Origin: Multifurca ochricompacta
Lineage: Eukaryota > Basidiomycota > Agaricomycetes > Russulales > Russulaceae
Assembly (NCBI GenBank): GCA_022496185.1
Contig: WTXG01000059.1
Location: 1 to 42,500 of the forward strand
DNA length: 42,500 nucleotides
Direction of reading: 5' to 3'
Shown: piece after piece, positions 33,545 through 42,500 of the stretch
Layout of the letters: the number at the start of each line of letters is the position of its first letter
Position numbering within the stretch: the stretch's first letter is position 1
Program-made: the position numbers and the translations under genes
The notes under the pieces: model-generated
What the model was told of the DNA's origin: nothing
What the model saw: the letters and a program-made list of their open reading frames with translations, nothing else
Databases searched by the model: none

Positions 33545-33912
33545 ATGGCTGGCCCACTTGTCACTTACGCAGCTCCCACTTCCTTCACTTCTATCCGTCA
33601 TGACGATCGATTTCGGTAGGGGGTTTTCATGTCACGTTTTGAGAAAATTTTCCCAACGCTGACCCCTTTTTAAGTCCCCAAAGACAATCACGTTCCACAG
33701 CCAAACGGATCGAACGTCGTTTGATACGCCTGTGGAAGCGGGTGACGGGCACTATGCGTCGCAAAGAGCGAGCCTCTATCCTACCTGACGGTTTCGTACT
33801 CTTAAACGCTGCTGCTGCTCGCCGTCGGAGCATGTACATCAGCAGCAATTTCAATTCCAATTCCAATTCCAATTCCAATTCCAATTTCAATTTCAATTCC
33901 AACCCTTCTTGA
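33545..33912 (+). CDS. Small basic protein of unknown function, 102 aa
   Basis: Two exons, 33545-33615 and 33675-33912, are joined by a 59-nt GT-AG intron with phase-2 fit. The N-terminus (MAGPLVTYAAPTSFTSIRHD) has no clear signal peptide. The middle is strongly basic with Arg/Lys every two or three residues (KRIERRLIRLWKRVTGTMRR), consistent with an amphipathic or nucleic-acid-binding helix. The tail is an Asn-Ser and Asn-Phe repeat encoded by a hexanucleotide array. I do not recognise a family. Support is limited to the ATG, splice sites and codon-like pattern, so this could be a chance model. Confidence 0.45.
33853..33902. repeat. Hexanucleotide (aattcc) microsatellite
   Basis: About eight aattcc/aatttc units code for alternating Asn with Ser or Phe at the end of the small basic protein. 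Because the unit is six bases, length changes keep the reading frame. Confidence 0.8.
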
Positions 33913-34301
33913 AATGCTCGAACCCTCCCTTCACACCCATCCCTTGGGAGTGCGTAACGAACACCGGTTATTTGCAGTTTACCCTCCTGAGGGTGATAGC
34001 TGCATATATCTGGGCCGCCCCACGTCCTCGCACTTGTATTCGCGTTTATATATGGGTGGTGGTGTAGTGGACACTCCCGCCGTTTGGTTTGTAGCCTCTA
34101 GCCCAAACCCAACGACATTGCACGTGCTGTGGAATTTTTCATGTAGTCTACACCCAACTGTATAATAATAGCTTATTTCATCTCGCATCTATAGCTTTAA
34201 TGTGATTTTAACGAGACTATACTGTCGATGACACGAACAGCCCCAATCGAGCTAAGCATTGCGCTTGCAGTGAAAGTGCGTGTGCCGCCACTACAGACGC
34301 A
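33913..34301. other. Convergent intergenic region, no gene seen
   Basis: This is the 3' flank of both the small protein gene and the unidentified minus-strand gene. It has no recognisable feature beyond a short CACGTG near 34,122. Confidence 0.4.
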
Positions 34302-35892
34302 CTAATCAACCTCCCGCTCGAAGGTAGTGCGCAGTCGATTATTCTCAACTTCTAGCGCATCCCGTTGGTGAATGATCGCCGACACTTCTGATAGCACCTG
34401 CAACGAACATATCATAAACACACACTCGAGGTTGCCCAGAGCACAACAAGAAAGATTGTGCTCTACGAGCGCAATTATCGCCTCACCGAAGGTCCGCGAC
34501 GCAACCTTCATCACCTTCCCCCATCACGGAGGCCAACAACGATCTTGGCGATGTCCATCACGATCTGTCCGTTCCGTTCAGTTTTTTTTTTTATCGTTCG
34601 AATAGCAGATATATATATGTAAATTGGACTCAACGGAATGACCACGACGCGTTCCTTCATTATCATTATTGTCGTCCCCTTTGATAGGGTTAACCTCGAT
34701 TATATCGGGCTTCCAAAACTCGGTGAGACAAACGGCATCGGCAATAGACATGAGCGATTTCTCGCGAGTGAGCGCGTTGAACTTGCCCTCCTTCTTCTTC
34801 TGTTGATCGAGTAAGAACCGTTCCTTGTAGCTCTATGCGTAATGAATCAGGGCGAATGTCATGGCTTAGTCTTTGCTGTATGGGAACGCACGACCACGCC
34901 CGTAGTCGTAATTCTCTTGCTTGGAGAAAGGCCAGCTGTCAAGGCGACGCCAAACACATTCAGGTTGGCTGAGTCGACGCCTTCTGCCAGTAATTCTTGA
35001 CGTCGCAGGGCATACCTGAATGAAAATTCAAAGTCAAATTGATAGTACGCGTAGAATCGACCAGGATTGCGTTCTACTACTACTTTTCTCTGGTCCCCTC
35101 GGGAACGATAACATATTCCTCAAAGGGGTCGAAGAAAACCACGTGTTTGTTTGCCTGTGAGATTTGCGAATATAAACGATAAGGGTTATATCAGAGAAAA
35201 TCAAGAGAACTTGCGAGTTCGATTAGCCGTTTGGGAACGTCCTTCTCCATATGCGGCCCCAATGGGACGAATGCACTCTGATGCTGCCTCACTGTAGAGT
35301 TGTGTGAGACACACCACCTAGCAAAATAAACCAAAAAAAAAGGGGCGGGGCGCGGGGGGGGGGGGGGGGCACACAAAACGATGCGTACTGAGGTCTAGGA
35401 TGGCAGATAGAGGAATAGGATTGCCTCCGTAATTGCAATCTTGACAAAGCTCGCTAAGCGCAAGAGAAACCCCTACAATCACGAAAAGGTTGAGGCTTTA
35501 TGAATCGTGGTGTCCCGGCGGACTAAGAACAAAAAGGTCATAGTGTGCGCACCTCGAAAATAAGACCAATAAATTTTCTTGGGGAAAGTGTTTTGAGGAG
35601 TGGGCAAAGCCAAAGTCGTCACATTGTCTTGAATACCTTCGTTTGTTGCAGGTCCGTTGATGATACATCTCTGCTCGCGGCGCTGGGCCACAGTGAGCGC
35701 CAAAGATAGTAAATGATCATTTGAAGACGGGTGAGTAACATCCTTCCAAAAGCGCCGCGCGTCGCTGCCCAGCAGAATGCGGTGATGCCCGAAGATAAAT
35801 ACCAAGCAGCTTTGTTGCAGGTGTATCGGTGGCAAGCCACCCCTCTCTACGCTCAATAGACTCGCAACTTTGGCTGAGGGTACGTCCGTCAT
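34302..35892 (-). CDS. Unidentified multi-exon gene, possibly with one-base gaps
   Basis: I see a chain of exon-like segments but no family. Approximate exons are 35553-35892, 35389-35472, 35211-35291, 35084-35154, about 34887-35015, about 34697-34832, a short piece near 34,520-34,560, and a last exon ending at 34302. Readable parts are VSLALSELCQDCNYGG, the segment RQHQSAFVPLGPHMEKDVPK (its first Met made by splicing 35389/35291), VVFFDPFEEYVIVPEGTREK, ALRRQELLAEGVDSANL, VWRRLDSWPFSKQENYDYG, FNALTREKSLMSIADAVCLT, and a C-terminal coiled coil (DALEVENNRLRTTFEREVD). The frame seems to lose a base near 35,145 and near 34,950, like other genes here. The density of Trp, Tyr and charged residues supports coding; the model is provisional. 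Confidence 0.5.
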
Positions 35893-36333
35893 GTGGTGGC
35901 GTTCATGGCGAGAACAGAGCGAATTCAATGGGTGAAGGTAAAGAGAGACAGAGAGACAGACAGAGGGGGGAGCGCGTACGACAGCTAGAATATTTATTGT
36001 CGACTACAGAGGAATTTGTGGGTAAGGCCGGGTGATAGCCCCAACAAAGACACAGACGGAACAATAGAGAGAAAGCACTTTGCAACATGGTGTGTGGGTG
36101 ATAAGGAAAGTGTCCTTATGCCACTAGGGGACAACTCCTCACTGGAGACGAAAATATGCGACATTGAGTCAAGTAGGATCCCATGATGACAGTAGCAGAA
36201 TTGCGAAGCCCCCTTCTAGGAATTTTGAGGCATTTCCTGAGTCCTGAGGATGAAGATGAATAACCACGTGATATATTAGATCAGATCAGATCAGAAGTTA
36301 AAATAAAATAAAATTCTAGTGTCGTTCGTTCGT
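35893..36333. other. Intergenic region between unidentified gene and lipase
   Basis: It holds the promoter side of the unidentified gene and the 3' flank of the lipase. A gacagaga repeat (35,945-35,965), a CACGTG near 36,265 and an atcag repeat (36,281-36,295) are visible. No gene is supported. Confidence 0.4.
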
Positions 36334-37969
36334 TCACATGACGAACGCATTGGCCCAATGCCTCAATACACCCTCTCCGATCTTGTGAAATCCAAAGTTC
36401 TTGACATCACGCGCAACGATCGCCCCATGTGAATTGCGCACATCAGTGATGTACGCGAGCTCCTTCTTGAGCTGTGGCAGTGCGTTCAAGCCGACGCCAT
36501 TTTTCTCTGGGTTGGGGTGATCCGCGGGCTCTTCTTCGGGGCCTGCCCGCTTTCTCTTTCTTTTAGCGGGCCATTGATGGTGGAATCATCAACGATATCA
36601 GCAACTATGTCCTCTACATCACGCTCGAGCTGCCCGAAGACGTGAACGAGCCGTTGTTGGGTAGTTGGAGTGTCCTCAGATTCAAGGAGCTTGATGCGCG
36701 AACGGGAGAAATAAGAGGAGATGGAAACTCTGATGAGCATGAGACAGATGAGGGTCGGGAAGAGAATAGGAATGAGAGCAAGTGCAGCCTGAAAGTAAAC
36801 GAAAATGAGTGCCCCTTTTCGGGCAGGCCCCCGGATGGATACGCACAAAGTTAAATGGAAAGGGGGCATAGAGGCCAGGGAGATAGGGCAGCTTGTAAGA
36901 CTTGAACCAATCCCAAGTGAACGGGCGAGCACTTTCGCGTTTGAGTGACGGTGTACCTTGTGAGGTGAAAGATTTCACGATTGGGTAATATTTGTCGTCG
37001 TAATCGCTAGAAGAATAATTATTAGCATTCGAGTCAGTACATAAGATGTGCCAGAAGCTGGCGCACACTGTGATGCCTTCAGTGACATGGTTTATGAAAG
37101 GGTCCTCGACATCCACATAGGCGGTCATATAGGGGACTGTTAAATCGTTGACGCTTTGCAATACAGAATATGAATGGGCGTCCAGGGTGAGCAGGTGATA
37201 AAAAAAGACTTACGCATTTGCGTACAACCGAACATGAGGAAATAACTTGAGACCCTGATAGAAAACTTGCCCTACGTTGGTCTGTTTATCAGTTCGCTAG
37301 TACATGGCGGAGGCCAAGCTCCTTGCCTGGATCTGCCATAACTTCCAGCAAGGATTTCCCAGTCTGGGACCATTTGTCTGCACCATAAAATTGTTCTCCT
37401 GTTCTGCTGAAAAACCTGGGTACGAGATATGAACTGAGCCTAGAGAAGATTGAAGGGTAGACAAGAAGCCCGATATGCGGAGTGGCTACGGTGTTAAAAT
37501 TGACTGGGGTGACAGTAGCAAAGAATTTACGCTGGTGGAGGATACTGCGCAGAGCACGAGGTCGAAGAAGATGAGTAAGAGGTAATGACGGCAAGCTGAC
37601 AAAACGCACCCGACGACATAGCGCGCGAGTAATCCTCCCAAGCTATATCCTGTGACGGAAAACCGGGTGACCTTCTTGCCTTCCGCTTCCAATTTTTCAA
37701 TTTCTTGAAAAATCTATATGAGGTCGTCTAGGTGAGTTGTCGAGTTGAGTGAGGATAATTACAAGTGCACTACAAACCTCGGTAGCCACTCGCTCTCCTC
37801 CCCAGTCTATGCCATCGTAAGTACCTTCTGCCTGGTTGGTCTCCGGAAGCATGACATGAAGCTCCGACCCATCCGTAAGATGGGTCTCTTCGATAATGCG
37901 ACGCATTGAGGCGAGGTTTGATGGGTTTCCCCACATCCCATGAATGAGAACGAGTAGATGAACGGACAT
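36334..37969 (-). CDS. DUF676 serine esterase, ROG1-like lipase
   Basis: This is a putative lipid esterase of the alpha/beta-hydrolase fold, related to yeast Rog1. Seven exons: 37778-37969, 37610-37713, 37327-37544, 37214-37271, 37067-37153, 36847-37006 and 36334-36788, about 424 aa. It begins MSVHLLVLIHGMWGNPSNL (HG oxyanion-hole motif). The nucleophile elbow is VTGYSLGGLLARYVVG. TPHIGLLVYP and an acid-containing DLTVPYMTAYVDVEDPF (catalytic Asp candidates) follow, then a hydrophobic segment LALIPILFPTLICLMLIRVS that could anchor it to a membrane. The intron between exons 3 and 4 uses a GC donor (CAG|GCAAGG). Near 36,538-36,541 (a GGGG run) one base is missing. Adding it gives an exon length divisible by three and a tail ending HWANAFVM. 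Divergently arranged with the next gene. Confidence 0.9.
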
Positions 37970-38535
37970 AGGGGCGGGGATGGCAAGTTAGTTAGGTGTA
38001 GGTTAGTTAAGAGATAGCTTGATGATGTAGAGTGAGTAAGAGGAGGTTGAGCATGAGCCACGCGTTCATGGTTTCGGTTTCAATTTTTCGGCAACGGAAG
38101 TACGCTAGAAGGTGCTAAGTAAGTGCTTAAGTGTTCATATGCTCACTCATATATGCCGCTGCCGCCGCGTTATGCGCGGGACCACTCGGCACTCGGAGTG
38201 AAGGTCCGAACCCGACCGGACCGACCGGACCGACATGGCGTTGTCCTTTCTTGGTTGATGTCGCCTGTCGTCCCTTTGGTCGTCCCTCCGTCGTCGTCCC
38301 TCGCTCTCGCCCTCTTCCTCTTTCGGTTCAGTCACGGTCTCGCCTCCCCCTCAACTTCTCGAACCCCCTCAATTGACCCCCTCGCCACTCGCCATTCAAC
38401 CTCGCTCTCCCTAAAAGTTAAATCTGCGCGCTTCAAACAGCGCTTCGCACTCTTTTACTTTCTCTGATATATAACTTATTTACTGCTATTTCGACCATCT
38501 CGACTTCACAACACTAACTCAATAATTCCCTCGCC
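37970..38535. promoter_or_regulatory. Divergent promoter region, lipase / vezatin-domain gene
   Basis: 566 bases separate the two start codons. It contains a gaccg tandem (about 38,212-38,233) and pyrimidine-rich sequence leading into the plus-strand start. No other gene is supported. Confidence 0.45.
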
Positions 38536-41155
38536 ATGGCGCAACCTGTATTTAACGACCACCCCCTCCAGGACTACCTCAGGCGTTAGTATTTCACGCG
38601 CCCTAGCCCCAGTGATCTTCTTCTCCTCGCCTCGCGCGTCCTGACCTGTCTCACAGAATCAGGGGATGTCTTCGAACCAATACCTGGCGCATTATCCGAC
38701 CTTTCAGATCATTTTCCCGAGGACTGCATAGACGATCCGGATGCTGACCTCAAGCTGTGGTCTTGGTTACCGACGCCTGTATTACGCCTTGCAAAAGTAC
38801 GTCGATTCCGTTTGTAAACTATCGGATTCCGTTTGTAAATCGGGCTGCTGTAAGCACATTTCGTGTGAATTCATTGTGTTGTGCAGCACTCGCGCCCGTG
38901 AGACCTTTATTAGGCCTATATTTCCTCATCCCTCTCTCGCGAGACGTCTACCTGCCCTCTCCCTTCTCATCTTTTGACAACAATGATTATCCCAACGTCT
39001 TTGACGCTAAATATTTTTATCTTCCAGTTCCTCAACATCATCGTAACTTCAGTGCAACATCGGGACTCGACTGTTCAGGAGTTCTCCGAGCGGTTTAAAT
39101 ACGACGTCATATCATCCTCCCTACTCTCCTCCTCCATCACCACGCCCTCTTCTCACCGACGGCGTCCATCTTCCTTGCCAGACGATTCCCCTTCTGATGA
39201 ACCTGACTTGAATTCTGGGATACAGCCTTCCTCGGCACCACTTCGCCACCCTGTATCTCACCGCAGTCCCACATGGTCGCTTGTCCTTTTTTCATTATGT
39301 TTAATTTCTCTCTTCTTCGATTGTTTCCTTCTCTGCGTTTTAATCGGCACTGCATTATATTACATCGAATCGTACACCGTCAAACCTGGACAACTACCTG
39401 ATTTTATAACGCCTGTAGGCCTGCTTCCTCACCTCTCTGGCTCATCTCACGCTAATGTTAACTCCCCAGACCTTAGGCGCGCTTAACGACCTTATCGCTG
39501 CGGCACACTTATGGGATTCTGCCGTGCACGAAGCCATCAACCTTCTCGAACTGGAAGAGAGCACGTACGTGGTGACCATCCGATCACCTGTCCTCGAATC
39601 GATGACCTCTGTCAGGACCTCCTCCTTGTCGCCGTCCTCACCCCTTCGCGTGGCTCTCCGCTCGTCTCTTCAGAATACGCAAGCCCATTCCGACAATGTG
39701 AGGCATGTCCTGGTCGGGCTGACCTCACCTCCTGCCCTCGCTCAGTTGTCTGAGATGTATGCACCACCCTCGCCTATCGAGTCCCGCGCTCCGCTTCATG
39801 TGCGCTCGGGTTCTGTCGCAGTGGGGTCTCGCAGGCGCACCCCCTCAACTCCTTCATCGGAGAAGCGCGCAACGTGGAACGGTAGTATACCGTACAGCTA
39901 CGCCGCACTCGCCAACGCTGGTAGCCCGTCCCGGCTGTCTTTTACTCGATGGGAGAAACGTAGATCGGATTTATCTGCGTTGCTGGGTGGAGCAATCATG
40001 AGTGCGCCAACAACTCCAGGACCAGGGAAATCACTTGAAGGGGTTGAGGAAGAGGGAGGCAATCCTGTGGACGGTGCTGGACTCTCTGACCATGAAGGTG
40101 AAGCCGACACTGGAGTGCCGCCCGAAGAGCGGGGGTTATTCGCATCCGCTGCTCTAGAACTCCAACGCCAAAGACGGAACAGGGGGGTTGAGATGCTCTT
40201 CCCTTCCGCCCGTTCACCTCTTCCCAATTGTTCTCTATTCAGTTCGCAACAAACCCCACTTTCGACACATATCGCCCGTCTAACCAATAAGTCTTCGCCA
40301 TCTGGCCCATCATCCCCAAGTTCTTCATACCCTGCTCCGCGTTTTACGGCAATTCAGGTGCCAAGGCACCCGCTCTCACTCTTCTCGTTGACTCTTATGC
40401 TTAATGGCGCGCTCGCCGCGCGTCGCTACGCTGCCTCACATCTGCTAGCGTTACGTTTCGAGGGTGGAGATAACGTGGAGGACAGTGATCAGGGGAACGA
40501 TAGCTATTGGGAGGACGTACGTGCGGTCATGGGGCTCTTGACAAGCGCGCTCGCCAATGCAACTGCCCCTCTCGTTGAGGCGCTTGATGCTTCCGAACGG
40601 GAACGTTTGTGCACGGAGAACCCGACTCCAACCACGCCGCACTCGCGCTATTCCTCCGAATCTCGCTCACAGGTCTCGCCTCTGTACCAGCCACAGGGGC
40701 ATAGGCATATGGGATCGCCGGTCGTTACATCCTTTGCGCCGTTGCCAAGTCATCTCTCACGCTTTGCAGCACACGTCGATGCGCTGACGACAGCATTGAA
40801 CGATGCGCGTGAACATCTCGGATCCTGCGTCGCATCTCTACGGGATGGCCCCGCTGTCACTGATAGCAATGCTCATGCCAATCCGCAAGACGCCCCAGCG
40901 CTACATGCATACGAACGCGTTCGGAGGGAGCTCGGTCTTGCCCTACGCGAATGTGAGCGTGGACGTGAGCCTTTGTTGGAAATCCTTCGCCCACCACGTG
41001 CAGCATTCGCGGACGATGATGAGGATGAGGATGAGGAAGGAGTGCCGGCGCTAGGACCTGACGCGGAGAGCTCTGACTCGGACAAAGAAAACGTAGCGGG
41101 TGCGCGATCGCCCTCTCCCCCTCCTTTCTTCTCAATTCGTCGCTGCCGACGATGA
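38536..41155 (+). CDS. Vezatin/myosin-binding-domain protein (Inp2-like)
   Basis: Likely a membrane-anchored receptor for a class V myosin, like the peroxisome inheritance factor Inp2. Exons: 38536-38584, 38657-38796 (or to 38800), about 38887-38945 (provisional), 39028-39414, 39470-39564 and 39616 onward. The order fits the family: PVFNDHPLQDYLRQSGDVFE at the N-terminus, SERFKYDVISSSLLSSS, then WSLVLFSLCLISLFFDCF and LLCVLIGTALYYI forming one or two membrane helices, then TLGALNDLIAAAHLWDSAVH starting a mainly helical myosin-binding region with HPLSLFSLTLMLNGALAAR and EDVRAVMGLLTSAL. Long Ser/Pro-rich inserts (39,600-40,350) look disordered. A highly acidic run follows near residue position 40,990-41,060. 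The stop at 41155 is probably not the real end (see the next feature). Confidence 0.72.
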
Positions 41156-41867
41156 CGGATTCGGTGCTCGTGGAAGGTCAGCATGACCACCGGGAGCATG
41201 GGGTACTTGTCGTGGGACTGGAGCGTCTCCCTCCCCCGGTATCGAACAAGTCTTTGAGGCTGACGCGGACTCACATGGCCATGCACGTACACATAAAAAA
41301 GGTGGTGGTGGTAGTGGTGATGGGGTTGAGGAGGGTGATGGTGATGATGATGATGATGACGATGATGATGGCCTAGGACGCCTCAACCGTCCTCGCTCAA
41401 TATTATCACGCGCAGAACGGATAGCGGCGGTCAAAGCTCAGCGAGAAAAGGCAACGCTACTCAAAGGTGATCATGACGTTTCTATGACCATTCCCGGTCT
41501 GGGACTGGGTTCGGGTTTGGATAGTGGAGTGGTTGGCGGTGGTGGAGGTGGAGGTGGAGGTGGAGGAATGTGGCGGCCTGACGGGGATGTCGTACAAGAA
41601 CTCAAGGACGTGATTTGGAAAGTCGGTGAGCAAAGAAGACAACGAGAACGACGGCAAGAGGAGGAGGTGGTGGAGGGTGGAGGAGGTGGGAGGTGAGGAG
41701 GTGAGGCGAAAATATGAACAGCAGCAGCGGCAGTTGATGCAACGAGAACGTGAAGAAGAAAAGGAGTCACTTCAACTTCGAATTTCTACCACTACCACCG
41801 TCATCGCCAATGACGTTGATAATGTTAACAACGCTACGCGAGAAGTATTATCAATATTTCCATCATC

Positions 41868-41901
<34 letters not shown>

Positions 41902-42081
41902 TCGCCCGTAAGGGACGACGTGTTCATCTCATCCTCTTCCTCTTCCCCATCACCATCCTCACCACTATCCTCCTCATCTCCCTCCCCTTCATCCCCATCT
42001 TCATCCTACTACCATCGTCACCACCATCTCTACCATTACCGGTACCACTATCAGTACCACACTTTCAACACCATTGATTGA
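41156..42081 (+). CDS. Probable 3' continuation of the vezatin-domain gene
   Basis: After the stop at 41155 coding-like sequence continues. Another frame reads QFVAADDDGFGAR through the stop site (about 41,132-41,170). Further on, one frame from about 41,220 to 41,690 gives an acidic Gly/Asp tract, LNRPRSILSRAERIAAVKAQ and VVQELKDVIWKVGEQRRQ. A third frame from about 41,690 gives KYEQQQRQLMQREREEEKES and a Ser/Pro tail to a stop at 42081. At least two one-base gaps (about 41,130 and 41,690) and one unresolved in-frame stop near 41,180 stand between these pieces. Unspliced introns or consensus deletions are both possible. Simple gat, ggt, tca and cca repeats fill much of it. Confidence 0.45.
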
Positions 42082-42500
42082 TCACGAATCCCCAAAACAT
42101 AGTTGACGAAGGACGAAGACGAAGGGGGGGGGGGGGGGGGTGGGAAGTGGCTACCTTATTTTATCTTATTTTGTTGATTTTCTCTTTGTTAAAAAATCAA
42201 ATCAAAATATGCCTGCCACATTATCCCTTATGTATAATTATTACCTAAGCTACCCTACAACCAACCCAAAGGGCGATTCTGAAACAGCAACAGCAAAAGA
42301 AGAAATCAAGTTTTCAATGAAACGATGAAAAAAAAAAAAGCCGATTGAAGCTGTGATATCATTTGTTAGGCAAAGGCAAAGGCAAATCATACAATTATAC
42401 AAATTAGGAGGAAACAGCCAACGACTAGGACTAGTGAAGCAAGCAAGCAAGCAAAACAAGCAACATTGAAATGGAAACACAAAGTAGCAACAGCAGCAGA
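42082..42500. other. Right-edge non-coding sequence
   Basis: This is the presumed 3' flank of the vezatin-domain gene: a G run of about 18 at 42,124-42,141, T- and A-rich stretches, and gcaa repeats near 42,440-42,460. No gene is seen. Confidence 0.45.

Noticed and set aside
1..42500. CRISPR array, rRNA genes, autonomous transposon or LTR element
   Set aside because: No spaced identical repeats, no rRNA core sequence, and no transposase, reverse transcriptase or integrase motifs in any frame I read. The repeat pair around the array lacks LTR features.

Overview
The window is nuclear DNA of a basidiomycete fungus, most likely an agaricomycete. The evidence is short introns (mostly 47-100 nt, GT-AG with a few GC-AG) in nearly every gene, fungal core genes (ERG1 squalene epoxidase, SUR2 sphinganine C4-hydroxylase, TIM44, cytochrome c heme lyase with CPV repeats), and two families I associate with basidiomycetes (a DUF7330-like protein and a vezatin/myosin-binding-domain protein). 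I cannot name the genus from sequence alone. Exon models below were built by hand from splice sites, frame and conserved motifs.

Layout. 1-7.9 kb is the accessory part: a three-copy head-to-tail array (period about 2,091 bp) of a six-exon minus-strand gene of unknown function. Its product has a possible restriction-endonuclease-like core. Copy 2 reads as an intact 412-aa protein, copy 1 has two one-base gaps, and copy 3 is eroded. The array is bracketed by two diverged direct repeats (421-770 and 7640-7880). 7.9-9.1 kb holds cytochrome c heme lyase (minus). 9.1-13.1 kb is a long stretch with no gene I can support. 13.2-15.1 kb is a hexose transporter (plus), followed by a low-complexity G-rich stretch and the DUF7330-like gene (minus, 16.7-17.7 kb). 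18.5-26.3 kb is dense housekeeping: MsrB and TIM44 (plus), SUR2 (minus), divergent UCH-type deubiquitinase (plus) and ERG1 (plus). 26.7-31.2 kb holds CCT3 and an ADF-H/coiled-coil/PH protein (both minus). After a quiet 2.4 kb come a small basic protein (plus), an unidentified multi-exon gene (minus), a ROG1-like DUF676 lipase (minus) and, divergent from it, a vezatin-domain gene (plus) running toward the right edge.

How genes relate. CYC3, MsrB and TIM44 all point to the mitochondrion (cytochrome c maturation, oxidised-methionine repair, protein import). SUR2 and ERG1 supply phytosphingosine and ergosterol, the two lipids that partner in fungal membranes, with a deubiquitinase gene between them. 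The vezatin-domain and ADF-H genes concern the actomyosin cytoskeleton. These are neighbourhoods of housekeeping genes, not a proven cluster.

Quality caution. Several otherwise well-conserved genes (CYC3, TIM44, SUR2 twice, the lipase, probably the vezatin gene and the unidentified gene) each lack a single base in a conserved stretch, often at a short homopolymer. The common pattern suggests residual consensus deletions in the assembly rather than many independent pseudogenes. The same caution applies to the broken copies in the tandem array.
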